From an uncultured Acidimicrobiia bacterium (GTDB taxonomy: Bacteria > Actinomycetota > Acidimicrobiia > Spongiisociales > JAENVV01), in assembly GCA_905480085.1 (NCBI GenBank), contig CAJQPD010000188.1:1-7074 (forward strand): a stretch of 7,074 nucleotides of DNA, in the 5' to 3' direction. The notes under the pieces were generated by a model. That model was not told the origin of the DNA and did not search any database. It saw only the letters and a program-made list of their open reading frames with translations. Shown here in pieces: positions 1 to 5,998 of this stretch; position 1 is the stretch's first letter; the number at the start of each line of letters is the position of its first letter. The position numbers and the translations under genes were made by a program.

Positions 1-843
1 GCCGAACAGGAAGTTGAACTAGCCCAGCTCATCGAAACTGGCGAAGAAGCCGTTGGGCGTCTCGAAGCCGGCGACTTCAAGGGTAAAAAGGCTGAGATCG
101 AATTGCGAAGGAAGATTCGCAAGGGTCGCGAAGCCAAAGATGCGTTCCTGACCGCCAACCTCCGTCTCGTCGTCGCCAACGCCCGCCGGTATGCAAACAC
201 CTCAGGCATCGACTTTCTCGACCTCATTCAAGAAGGCAACCTCGGCCTCATTCGTGCCGTCGAAAAGTTCGACTGGCGCAAAGGCTTCAAATTCTCGACG
301 TACGCCACCTGGTGGATCCGTCAGGCCATCACGAGGGCTATCGCTGACAAGTCCCGGACGGTCAGAATCCCCGTCCACCTCCACGACACGCTCGCCGCGG
401 TCCGGGCCGCTCAGGCCAGCCTCAAGGCAGAGCTCGGACGCGATCCCAAGCCGGACGAGATCGCTGAAGAAGCCGGTGTCACGGTTGACAAAGTCGAACT
501 CGCTTTGAGTGTTGCGGACACCGTCTCGCTCGAACAGCCAGTCGGAGAAGACGGCGCTCAACTGGGTGACTTCATTGAAGATGAAGACGCCGCCGATCCA
601 GTCCTCATTACCGAGGAAATGGACGTGGCGAATAGCCTCCGGGTGTCGATCGAACGCCTACCTGATCGTGAGGGCCGGATTCTGGCCCTTCGGTACGGGT
701 TCTATGACGGTGTGCCCCGGACGCTTGAGGAAATCGGCGACGAGTTCAACCTGACCCGTGAGCGTATCCGCCAGTTGGAGAAGCTCGCCTTGTGTCGTCT
801 CCGTCACCCTTCGTTCGGGATCCGCGAACAAGACCTTATCTAG
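1..843 (+). CDS. RNA polymerase sigma factor, sigma-70 group 1/2 (RpoD/HrdB-like), 5'-truncated by window edge
   Basis: This protein directs RNA polymerase core to promoters. The frame is open from base 1, so the N-terminus lies outside; 280 residues are visible. Residues 1-12 look like the end of region 1.2. Region 2 follows, with NLRLVV near 53, [18 protein letters not shown] near 74-91 and the -10 recognition/melting segment [17 protein letters not shown] at about 98-114. Region 3 begins at IPVH near 123, with SLEQPVGED (region 3.2) near 176. The region 4 helix-turn-helix spans about 241-270, with [20 protein letters not shown] and then LRHP. Such complete regions 2-4 mark a group 1 or 2 factor, not ECF or flagellar/sporulation type. 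The segment after region 2 ([15 protein letters not shown]) and the end ([10 protein letters not shown], not the usual RDYLD-like ending) differ from typical primary HrdB, so a group 2 paralogue is a real possibility. The TTG at 103 is internal to the conserved domain and is not the start. Confidence 0.93.
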   Translation, partial: AEQEVELAQLIETGEEAVGRLEAGDFKGKKAEIELRRKIRKGREAKDAFLTANLRLVVANARRYANTSGIDFLDLIQEGNLGLIRAVEKFDWRKGFKFSTYATWWIRQAITRAIADKSRTVRIPVHLHDTLAAVRAAQASLKAELGRDPKPDEIAEEAGVTVDKVELALSVADTVSLEQPVGEDGAQLGDFIEDEDAADPVLITEEMDVANSLRVSIERLPDREGRILALRYGFYDGVPRTLEEIGDEFNLTRERIRQLEKLALCRLRHPSFGIREQDLI

Positions 844-850
844 GACACTC

Positions 851-867
851 GGCCTGCGCGATAGGCC
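851..867 (+). other. Short hairpin just after the sigma factor stop
   Basis: GGCCT (851-855) can pair with AGGCC (863-867) around a 7-base loop, starting 7 bases after the sigma factor stop. The stem is only five perfect pairs and no T-run follows, so it is at best a weak terminator or mRNA-end structure. It lies in the 82-base gap before the CBS gene, in which I see no clear promoter. Confidence 0.2.
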
Positions 868-912
868 ATCCTGCTCTACGTCCTTGCCGACCTTCGGGGT
901 ACTGTTGAGCGC

Positions 913-918
913 AGGAGG
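913..918 (+). promoter_or_regulatory. Strong Shine-Dalgarno for the CBS gene
   Basis: AGGAGG lies 7 bases before the ATG at 926. It is a near-perfect match to the 16S rRNA tail and fixes the start of the CBS gene. The same frame is open upstream to 758, but that part overlaps the sigma factor gene and shows no protein-family similarity. Confidence 0.85.
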
Positions 919-925
919 TCGCGCC

Positions 926-1318
926 ATGAAGTTGAGGGATCTGATCGAGAATTCTGCCGAGACCATGGGTCCGGCGTCCACGCTACGCGAAGCAGCCATG
1001 GCCATGGTGGCCGGTGAAGTCGGGTCCATGGGTGTGATCGACGACGGTGTCCTCATCGGTATCTTGACCGAACGAGACATCCTTGATGCGGTCGCCATGG
1101 GGGTTGATTTCGACCAGGCCGTGGTGGGTAATCAGATGACCAGAAACCCCGATGTGTTCTCCCCCGACACCGACGTGGCCCAGGTTGCCGAGTGGCTCCT
1201 TGAGACGGGTTACCGTCATGTACCGGTGGTGGACGATGACATTTCGGCCATCTTGTCGATACGCGACATCCTGGCGGCGTTGGTAGATCCTGGCAGGATC
1301 CAGACCCTTTATCCCTAG
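926..1318 (+). CDS. Stand-alone CBS-pair domain protein
   Basis: This 130-residue protein consists almost entirely of two CBS domains, at about 1-57 and 68-122. CBS pairs (Bateman modules) bind adenine nucleotides or related ligands and act as energy or ligand sensors. Visible hallmarks are MGVIDDGVLIGILTERDIL (about 35-53) in the first repeat, and VGNQMTRNPDVFSPDTDV followed by RHVPVVDDDISAILSIRDIL (about 67-115) in the second. No catalytic, membrane or DNA-binding domain is attached, so any partner must be a separate protein. The ATG is set by an AGGAGG 7 bases upstream. The gene sits 82 bases after the sigma factor on the same strand, and co-transcription is possible. Ligand and target cannot be read from the sequence. 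Confidence 0.92.
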   Translation: MKLRDLIENSAETMGPASTLREAAMAMVAGEVGSMGVIDDGVLIGILTERDILDAVAMGVDFDQAVVGNQMTRNPDVFSPDTDVAQVAEWLLETGYRHVPVVDDDISAILSIRDILAALVDPGRIQTLYP

Positions 1319-1329
1319 TCGGTAGGTCT

Positions 1330-1347
1330 TCGGTCTGGGTAGACCGA
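1330..1347 (+). terminator. Possible intrinsic terminator or leader hairpin between the CBS gene and galE
   Basis: TCGGTCT (1330-1336) pairs perfectly with AGACCGA (1341-1347) around a GGGT loop, 11 bases after the CBS stop. The sequence after it is only moderately T-rich (ATCTTTCT, starting about 6 bases later), so termination would be inefficient or Rho-assisted. A second GGTCT copy at 1325-1329 could pair with the same AGACC instead, giving two mutually exclusive stems upstream of galE. I see no convincing -35/-10 pair; TATCTT at 1353-1358 is the nearest -10-like hexamer. Confidence 0.4.
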
Positions 1348-1388
1348 GCGGCTATCTTTCTGCTGCGGCCAGGTTGACGCTGCAGAAC

Positions 1389-1392
1389 GAGG
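1389..1392 (+). promoter_or_regulatory. Ribosome binding site deciding the galE start
   Basis: GAGG lies 5 bases before the TTG at 1398. The alternative in-frame TTG at 1374 has only an AGG touching it, too close to act as a Shine-Dalgarno. This favours 1398, which also makes the protein begin MKTVLVTGGAGYIGS as family members do. Confidence 0.55.
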
Positions 1393-1397
1393 TTTCA

Positions 1398-2360
1398 TTG
1401 AAGACAGTGCTGGTAACCGGTGGCGCAGGCTACATCGGGTCTGTTACGACTGATTTGCTGATCGGTCGGGGGGATCGAGTAGTCGTTATCGATGATTTGT
1501 CACGCGGACAACTGGAAAACGTGCATGATGATGCCGTATTCGTCCAGGCCGATATCGGTGATAAAGGAGTGGTCGAGGCGATCGTCGACGAATACGATCC
1601 CGATGCAGTTATTCACTTCGCCGGCTACATCGCCGTTGGCGAATCCGTCCGCAACCCCGGGCCCTACCTTGATCGAAACGTCGCTCGATCCACGATGTTT
1701 CTCGATTCGCTGGTTCGACATGACGTCTCGAACGTCGTGTTCTCAAGTTCGGCCGCGGTCTATGGACAGCCGGCCATGGTTCCGATTGACGAGAACGAGG
1801 ACAAGCAGCCCACCTCTCCATATGGCTGGACCAAATGGGCGTTCGAGCAGATACTCGGCTTTTACGAGGTCGCCCACGGAACCCGGCATGTGGCCCTCCG
1901 CTACTTCAACGCCGCCGGAGCGTCTGAGCGTCGGGTTGAGCGGCACGATCCGGAAACGCATCTCATACCAAACATTCTGGAATCTGCCTCTGGCGGGAAG
2001 ACGGTTTCGGTGTTCGGAACCGACTATCCCACCCCCGATGGCACCGCCATTCGTGACTATGTCCATGTGGTTGATCTCGCCGATGCTCATCTGCGGGCCG
2101 TCGACTACCTGGTTGAGGGGGGTGGGTCGATCGCGTTGAATCTCGGGTCGGGCGTCGGCTTCTCGGTGATGGACGTTATCGAGACCGTTCGTCGCGTCAC
2201 CGCCCGTGAGGTCCCGGTCGAGTATGGGGATCGCCGGGCCGGGGACCCTCCTGAACTGGTCGCTGATCCATCGTTGGCCCGTCAGGTGTTGGCCTGGGAG
2301 GCAAATCAATCAGATCTCGAGAATATCGTTCGGTCTTCGTGGGAGATTCGGCTGGCCTAG
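1398..2360 (+). CDS. galE: UDP-glucose 4-epimerase (GalE), extended short-chain dehydrogenase
   Basis: This cytoplasmic NAD-dependent enzyme interconverts UDP-glucose and UDP-galactose, feeding galactose use and cell-envelope or exopolysaccharide synthesis. The 320-residue protein is close to the usual length. It shows the Rossmann motif GGAGYIGS at 8-15, VVIDDLSRG at 29-37 (NAD ribose-binding acid), HFAGYIAVGESV at 73-84, the catalytic serine in SSSAAVYG (Ser118), and the Tyr142-x-x-x-Lys146 pair in SPYGWTK. Substrate-side segments follow: RYFNAAGA (168-175), HLIPNILE (188-195) and DGTAIRDYVHVVD (214-226). The pattern is specific to GalE rather than dTDP-glucose dehydratase. A TTG start at 1398 is preferred; an alternative TTG at 1374 would add eight residues before the conserved beginning. 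No Leloir genes (galK, galT) are adjacent, so an envelope sugar role is likelier than catabolism (inference). Its TAG overlaps the stop of the convergent HAD gene. Confidence 0.95.
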   Translation: MKTVLVTGGAGYIGSVTTDLLIGRGDRVVVIDDLSRGQLENVHDDAVFVQADIGDKGVVEAIVDEYDPDAVIHFAGYIAVGESVRNPGPYLDRNVARSTMFLDSLVRHDVSNVVFSSSAAVYGQPAMVPIDENEDKQPTSPYGWTKWAFEQILGFYEVAHGTRHVALRYFNAAGASERRVERHDPETHLIPNILESASGGKTVSVFGTDYPTPDGTAIRDYVHVVDLADAHLRAVDYLVEGGGSIALNLGSGVGFSVMDVIETVRRVTAREVPVEYGDRRAGDPPELVADPSLARQVLAWEANQSDLENIVRSSWEIRLA

Positions 2361-2363
2361 GCC
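2354..2363. other. 10-bp palindrome carrying the overlapping stops of galE and the HAD gene
   Basis: GGCCTAGGCC is a perfect palindrome. Its central CTAG (2357-2360) supplies TAG to galE on the plus strand (2358-2360) and TAG to the HAD hydrolase on the minus strand (2357-2359). The two convergent genes therefore overlap by four bases with no spacer for a bidirectional terminator; any terminator must lie inside the opposite coding region. Confidence 0.9.
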
Positions 2364-3043
2364 CCAGGAGACGGAAGGTCCAGGAGGCAGGAGAGATCGT
2401 GGCCGATAATCTCCGGCGGTTTGGCTGGTACCCCCCAGATCGCTCCGGGGCGGGCGATGAAGGCTGCCTGACCGCCGACGGATTGTGCCCCGAGGATGTC
2501 CCAGTCGTGGGCGGCGACGAGGAGCATCTCGTCAATTTCGATTCCGAGCCGGGCCGCCGCCCAGAGGTAGGTCTCCGGTGCAGGCTTGAAACGACCAACG
2601 GATTCGACCGACAGAACGGCTTCCAGAAGTGAGCTCAGGCCGCTGTTGGTGATTTGTGCCTCAGCAGCGAGCTGGCTGCCGTTCGTGAGTGCGACCATTC
2701 TCCATCCCCGACTGGCCAGTTCTGTAAGCGTCGGGATGACATCGGGGTGGGGCGGAAGGGTCCGCATTCCGCCGACGAAGTCTGCCGCATCATCAGCGGT
2801 CAGATCCACGCCCCGCTTTTGAGCCACGACCAGCAGGGCCTCGACGCCGAGCATCTCAAATGAGCGATAGTGACCGGTATGGTTGGCAACCAGCGAACCA
2901 TGCAGCATCCGGGCGAACCATTCACCCATGCTGTCGGGGGTACCCATCAGAGCGGCGTAGTCTGGTCGGAGGGCTGCGAGATCCAGGAGGGTTTCGTTGA
3001 CGTCGAACGCGATAAGTTTGATCATCCGGTGAGTCTGCCTCAT
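2357..3043 (-). CDS. HAD-superfamily hydrolase, haloacid dehalogenase type II-like
   Basis: This 228-residue soluble protein has all four HAD motifs. Motif I is FDVNETLLDL, with the nucleophile Asp14. Motif II is ALTNGS (Thr120, Asn121), and motif III is Lys153 in GRFKPAPETY. Motif IV is AAHDWDILGA (Asp180, Asp182). The cap lies between motifs I and II (C1 type), and the size and the motif IV style match haloacid dehalogenase type II proteins. The residue two after the nucleophile is Asn16, not the Asp of classic HAD phosphatases or the Tyr of well-studied L-2-haloacid dehalogenases, so the substrate is uncertain. The ATG at 3043 overlaps the upstream stop as ATGA, suggesting translational coupling. 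An ATG at 3025 would start MIKLIAFD, as many relatives do, with a GAGG 12 bases upstream. It is the last gene of the leftward operon. Confidence 0.9.
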   Translation of the reverse strand: MRQTHRMIKLIAFDVNETLLDLAALRPDYAALMGTPDSMGEWFARMLHGSLVANHTGHYRSFEMLGVEALLVVAQKRGVDLTADDAADFVGGMRTLPPHPDVIPTLTELASRGWRMVALTNGSQLAAEAQITNSGLSSLLEAVLSVESVGRFKPAPETYLWAAARLGIEIDEMLLVAAHDWDILGAQSVGGQAAFIARPGAIWGVPAKPPEIIGHDLSCLLDLPSPGA

Positions 3044-4278
3044 GACAACAGCTCGGTGCCGGCGTGAATGAGAACACCGACCAATCCGCCGACGACCGTT
3101 CCGTTGATACGGATAATCTGCAGGTCGCGGCCGACGCCGAGTTCAACCCACCGGGCGGTTTCGTCGGCGTCCCAGGCCAGCACGGTCGATTCGATCATGT
3201 GGCTGAGTTCTGAGCCGACGTTGTCGGCAACTGCCGCACCCAGGCGGACCGCCCATTCGTCAAGGCGTGCCGCCAGTTCCGGGTCGGACCCAAGGCGTCT
3301 GGCTGCGGCCGCAATTGGTTCGCTGACCATCGTCCGCAGGTCGCCGGCTGGTTCATCCGCCACCCGTCCGATGGTCGCCACTGCCCCTTCCCATAGGGAG
3401 CTGATCCAGGCCTGAAGCGAAGGATGCTCCATCAGGTCATCGCGTAGCCGGTTGGTGGTCTCCGACAATGACCCGTCGGCTTCGATGGCTCGCAGCTGTT
3501 TGACGATGTTGGTATCGAGTTCGAGTCGGAGCGGATGATCTGGCTGGTCCTTCACCTCGCCGAGGAACTGGTCGAGGCCCGTGAGGAGGCGTCCGAACAC
3601 GACATCGTCAACGGATTCGGGTACCCACCACGGGGATTCTTCTCTGAGGCGATCGCGCAGGGTCGGCCTGGCGTTTTTTACAGATGTCTGAAGGGCTGTG
3701 ATGGCCGTGTCAATCACCGTGACGTGATGTCCGTTGTCGATGGCGTGCTCGACAAAACTGATGAGCGCCGGTCCGAGGTCCGCGTCGATCGCATGGTCGA
3801 CGATGAGGCGTTGGATGTTGTCCTGAACCGAACTGTCGTCGACCGCTTCGGCCAGCGAGCGAAGGAGACCGGCGGCCACACCTGCGACGGCGGTGGCGTG
3901 CTCGGGATCTGACAGATAGGCGGCCAATCGCTCCGCTGGCTTGAGATGGGCGATGCGTTTGGTTAGTTGATCAGGGTTGAGGAACGTGTCGCTGATAAAT
4001 CGGCCCAGGCCGGCGGCAACGGCATCCTTACTGCGAGGAAGGACGGCGGTGTGGGGGATCGGTATCCCGAGCGGGTACCGGAACAACGCGGTGACGGCGA
4101 ACCAGTCTGCGATACCGCCAACCATGGCCGCTTCGCTGGCAGCCCTGACATATCCCACCCAGGTCGCGTCAGCCAGGTAGAAGGTCGTGATGAATATGGC
4201 GGCGGCGGCAATGAGAAGCGACACGGCTTTCAGCTTCATGGAGCGCAGCCGCCGCACCTGCTCCGGGGTGCCGATCAT
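3040..4278 (-). CDS. DUF445 family membrane protein (YjiN-like)
   Basis: This 412-residue protein belongs to the DUF445 family, whose E. coli member is YjiN; its biochemical role is not established. The family signature is clear: an N-terminal hydrophobic segment at about 17-35, then VGGIADWFAVTALFRYPLGI (53-72), PIPHTAVLPRSKD (73-85) and LGRFISDTFL (91-100). A long, largely helical charged middle follows. The conserved ending GRDLQIIRINGTVVGGLVGV (383-402) runs into a second hydrophobic segment to about residue 408. This predicts a protein anchored at both ends with a large helical domain between, in or at the cytoplasmic membrane. The ATG at 4278 shares one base with the upstream PAC2 stop (TGATG) and has no obvious Shine-Dalgarno, as expected for re-initiation. 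Met14 (4239) is an alternative start. Downstream it overlaps the HAD gene by four bases. Confidence 0.93.
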   Translation of the reverse strand: MIGTPEQVRRLRSMKLKAVSLLIAAAAIFITTFYLADATWVGYVRAASEAAMVGGIADWFAVTALFRYPLGIPIPHTAVLPRSKDAVAAGLGRFISDTFLNPDQLTKRIAHLKPAERLAAYLSDPEHATAVAGVAAGLLRSLAEAVDDSSVQDNIQRLIVDHAIDADLGPALISFVEHAIDNGHHVTVIDTAITALQTSVKNARPTLRDRLREESPWWVPESVDDVVFGRLLTGLDQFLGEVKDQPDHPLRLELDTNIVKQLRAIEADGSLSETTNRLRDDLMEHPSLQAWISSLWEGAVATIGRVADEPAGDLRTMVSEPIAAAARRLGSDPELAARLDEWAVRLGAAVADNVGSELSHMIESTVLAWDADETARWVELGVGRDLQIIRINGTVVGGLVGVLIHAGTELLS

Positions 4279-5114
4279 CAGTTGTCGCGCAGGAACCGTT
4301 CGATCTCATCGACCAATTGCCCGCCCGTGTCAGGAGGTGGCGAGTACAGATCGGCCGACTCTTCGAGTTCGGCGAGGTACTCGGACATCTCATCGGAATT
4401 GGAGATCGCTTTGTCGACCCGCCGCTCCCAGGCTTTGACGTCCCGGTCGAGACCGGCTGAGTCCAGATCCAGGCCAAGCAAGGCCTCCGCCTTGACGAGA
4501 AGCGTTTGGGCAGCTTTGGGGTTGTTGTTTTCAGACAAGTAATGCGGCGTGGCAGCCCACAAGCTGGTCACCGTCACTCCGGCTTGAGTCAAGACGTCGG
4601 TGAGTATCCCGGTGATGCCGGTTGGGCCTTCATAGGTGGGTGGGAGTAGACCAAGTGCCAACCGCTGCTCGGCGTTGTCCGTCACGCCGACAACGGGCAC
4701 CGGCAGCGTATGGGGGACCTGACCGATAAAAGCGCCGAGGGCGATCGCCTCGGATACCCCCAGTTCCGACAGAACCTGGGCAATGATCCGGGCGAAAACT
4801 TTCCACCTGAGTCGTGGTTCTTCGCCGAGGATGACGACAAGATCGCGTTTCTGCTCTGTCTCGATGGCATAGATGCGCGTCTCTGGCCACGTAATGATCC
4901 GATCGTCGCCTTCGTAGCTGACGATGGGTCGGCTGACCTGATGATCATTGAATGCATCATGATCGATGACGGCGACATCGAGGCTGTCGTTGAGGCTCAA
5001 CACGTTCCACAGCGCGCCACTGGCCGACTCGGCGGCGTCATTCCAACCGGAAAAGGCATATATGGCCACGGGGTCACGGAGTGACGGCCGGGATATCCAC
5101 GACAGGTCTTCCAT
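4278..5114 (-). CDS. PAC2 family protein (proteasome assembly chaperone-like)
   Basis: This 278-residue cytoplasmic protein belongs to the PAC2 family, named for the eukaryotic proteasome assembly chaperone and widespread in archaea and actinobacteria, where its task is not settled. Recognisable blocks are AFSGWNDAAESASGAL (20-35), ITWPETR (74-80), LVVILGEEPRLRW (92-104) and ALGAFIGQVPHTLPVPVVG (125-143). YEGPTGITGIL (161-171) and LWAATPHYL (185-193) follow, with a charged C-terminal helix ending DEIERFLRDN. The length fits the actinobacterial subfamily. No proteasome genes are in the window, so a link to the proteasome is only by family name. The start at 5114 has only a weak upstream AGG. 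The gene lies 54 bases after the flavodoxin-family gene and is coupled to DUF445 by a one-base stop/start overlap. Confidence 0.92.
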   Translation of the reverse strand: MEDLSWISRPSLRDPVAIYAFSGWNDAAESASGALWNVLSLNDSLDVAVIDHDAFNDHQVSRPIVSYEGDDRIITWPETRIYAIETEQKRDLVVILGEEPRLRWKVFARIIAQVLSELGVSEAIALGAFIGQVPHTLPVPVVGVTDNAEQRLALGLLPPTYEGPTGITGILTDVLTQAGVTVTSLWAATPHYLSENNNPKAAQTLLVKAEALLGLDLDSAGLDRDVKAWERRVDKAISNSDEMSEYLAELEESADLYSPPPDTGGQLVDEIERFLRDN

Positions 5115-5154
5115 GAGACCAGCCTAGTGGTCCTTGACCTTAAGTCGGGCCTCG

Positions 5155-5169
5155 GCCAGGGTGCCTGGC
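5155..5169 (-). other. Hairpin at the end of the flavodoxin-family gene
   Basis: GCCAGG (5155-5160) and CCTGGC (5164-5169) form a perfect six-pair stem with a three-base loop, touching the last base of the flavodoxin-family stop codon. In the transcribed (minus) direction no U-run follows. It may protect an mRNA 3' end or attenuate read-through into PAC2, but it is too short to call a terminator with confidence. Confidence 0.3.
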
Positions 5170-5915
5170 TACCGGTATTCGGGGTTGGGGAAGTCGAATC
5201 GGCAACCGGCGTCCCAGGAAGCCCGCTGGTTTCCGTGCACCGGCCAGCCGCCGGCGTCCTTGATCATGCGGGCCGTGTGGAGCAGGTTCCAGGTCATGAA
5301 GGTGGTGTTGCGGTTGGTGAATTCATTCTCTGGACCACCTGATCCTGGATCGAGGTAGGACGGACCTGGACCGGCCTCTCCCAGCCAGGCGGCGTCGGCT
5401 TGGGGAGGGATCACGTAGCCGAGGTGCTGAAGGGAGTAGAGAATATTCATGGCGCAGTGTTTGGCGCCGTCCTCGTTGCCCGTGATGAGACAGCCACCGG
5501 TTTTGCCGTAATAGGAGTACTGGCCGTGCTCGTTGAGTTGTGACGAGTTCCCGTAGAGCCGCTCGATGACCCTGGTGCATATTGAGGTCTTCTCGCCAAG
5601 CCAGATGGCGGTGCCCAGCACCAGGATGTCTGCATTGGAGACTTTGGCGTAGATGGCTGGCCATTCGTCGAAAGACGCTCCGTGTTCGGTCATGTCTGGC
5701 CACACGCCCGGTGCGATGTCGTGGTCGGCGGCCCGGATGACCTCCGTTGTGACCCCATTCGCTTCCATGATGGCGATGGAGATGTCCATCAGGCCCTGGG
5801 TGTGCGACATTTCCGGGGACTTCTTCAAGGAGGTGTTGATAAACAACGCCGAGATATCTGAGAAGTCCCAGGTACTTGTCGTAGAGATGGCCTGCTGTCG
5901 TTCTGAGAGCTCCAT
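5169..5915 (-). CDS. Flavodoxin-family protein / NADPH-dependent FMN reductase-like oxidoreductase
   Basis: This 248-residue soluble protein has the flavodoxin-like fold expected to bind FMN and carry out NAD(P)H-dependent reduction, probably of a quinone or other small molecule (family knowledge; substrate unknown). The first strand and phosphate loop are ALFINTSLKKSPEMSHTQGL (23-42). The second FMN loop is LVLGTAIWLGEKTS (98-111), and the third conserved block is GGCLITGNEDGAKHCA (140-155). The C-terminal region, with LGYVIPPQADAAWLGEAGPG and NEFTNRNTTFMTWNLLHTAR, is typical of a flavodoxin-family branch longer than classic flavodoxin. About 22 residues precede the first strand; the start at 5915 is kept because AAGGAG lies 9 bases upstream. 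It is in line with the upstream HerA-like gene (83-base gap) and the downstream PAC2 gene. Confidence 0.88.
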   Translation of the reverse strand: MELSERQQAISTTSTWDFSDISALFINTSLKKSPEMSHTQGLMDISIAIMEANGVTTEVIRAADHDIAPGVWPDMTEHGASFDEWPAIYAKVSNADILVLGTAIWLGEKTSICTRVIERLYGNSSQLNEHGQYSYYGKTGGCLITGNEDGAKHCAMNILYSLQHLGYVIPPQADAAWLGEAGPGPSYLDPGSGGPENEFTNRNTTFMTWNLLHTARMIKDAGGWPVHGNQRASWDAGCRFDFPNPEYR

Positions 5916-5924
5916 GATGTCCCT

Positions 5925-5930
5925 CTCCTT
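5925..5930 (-). promoter_or_regulatory. Shine-Dalgarno for the flavodoxin-family gene
   Basis: On the minus strand AAGGAG, followed by AGGG, lies 9 bases before the ATG at 5915. It supports the long start, with a 22-residue lead before the first beta strand. The 83-base gap also holds a GTTGC/GCAAC inverted repeat (5933-5937 and 5948-5952) just upstream, of doubtful meaning. Confidence 0.75.
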
Positions 5931-5980
5931 TCGTTGCTACCCCGCGTGCAACCGCCGTGGGGGCACCATTGTTCCATTGG

Positions 5981-5993
5981 GGTTCCGGGAACC
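5981..5993 (-). other. Small hairpin after the HerA-like gene
   Basis: On the minus strand GGTTC and GAACC flank CCG, giving a five-pair stem that begins 6 bases after the stop of the HerA-like gene. No T-run follows it, so it is a weak candidate for a transcript end. Read-through into the flavodoxin-family gene remains plausible. Confidence 0.22.
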
Positions 5994-5998
5994 GAGCA

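Noticed and set aside
103..105. TTG as the start of the sigma factor
   Set aside because: The upstream codons from base 1 encode region 1.2-like sequence ([14 protein letters not shown]) in the same frame, so the gene begins outside the window.
658..1098. 146-codon minus-strand frame across the sigma-CBS junction
   Set aside because: It is antisense to two well-supported genes and low in complexity (Met/Ser/Ala/Pro-rich), with no family features.
1743..2309. 188-codon open frame on the minus strand opposite galE
   Set aside because: It lies wholly inside galE, whose every conserved motif is intact; the antisense translation shows no family motif and such frames are common in G+C-rich DNA.
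4943..4964. GATCAT/ATGATC inverted repeat
   Set aside because: It lies inside the PAC2 coding sequence and is explained by the codons for an Asp/His/Asn-rich stretch (IDHDAFNDHQ); no reason to see an operator here.
5933..5952. GTTGC/GCAAC inverted repeat upstream of the flavodoxin-family gene
   Set aside because: Five-base half sites with a ten-base spacer are expected by chance, and no promoter elements accompany them.
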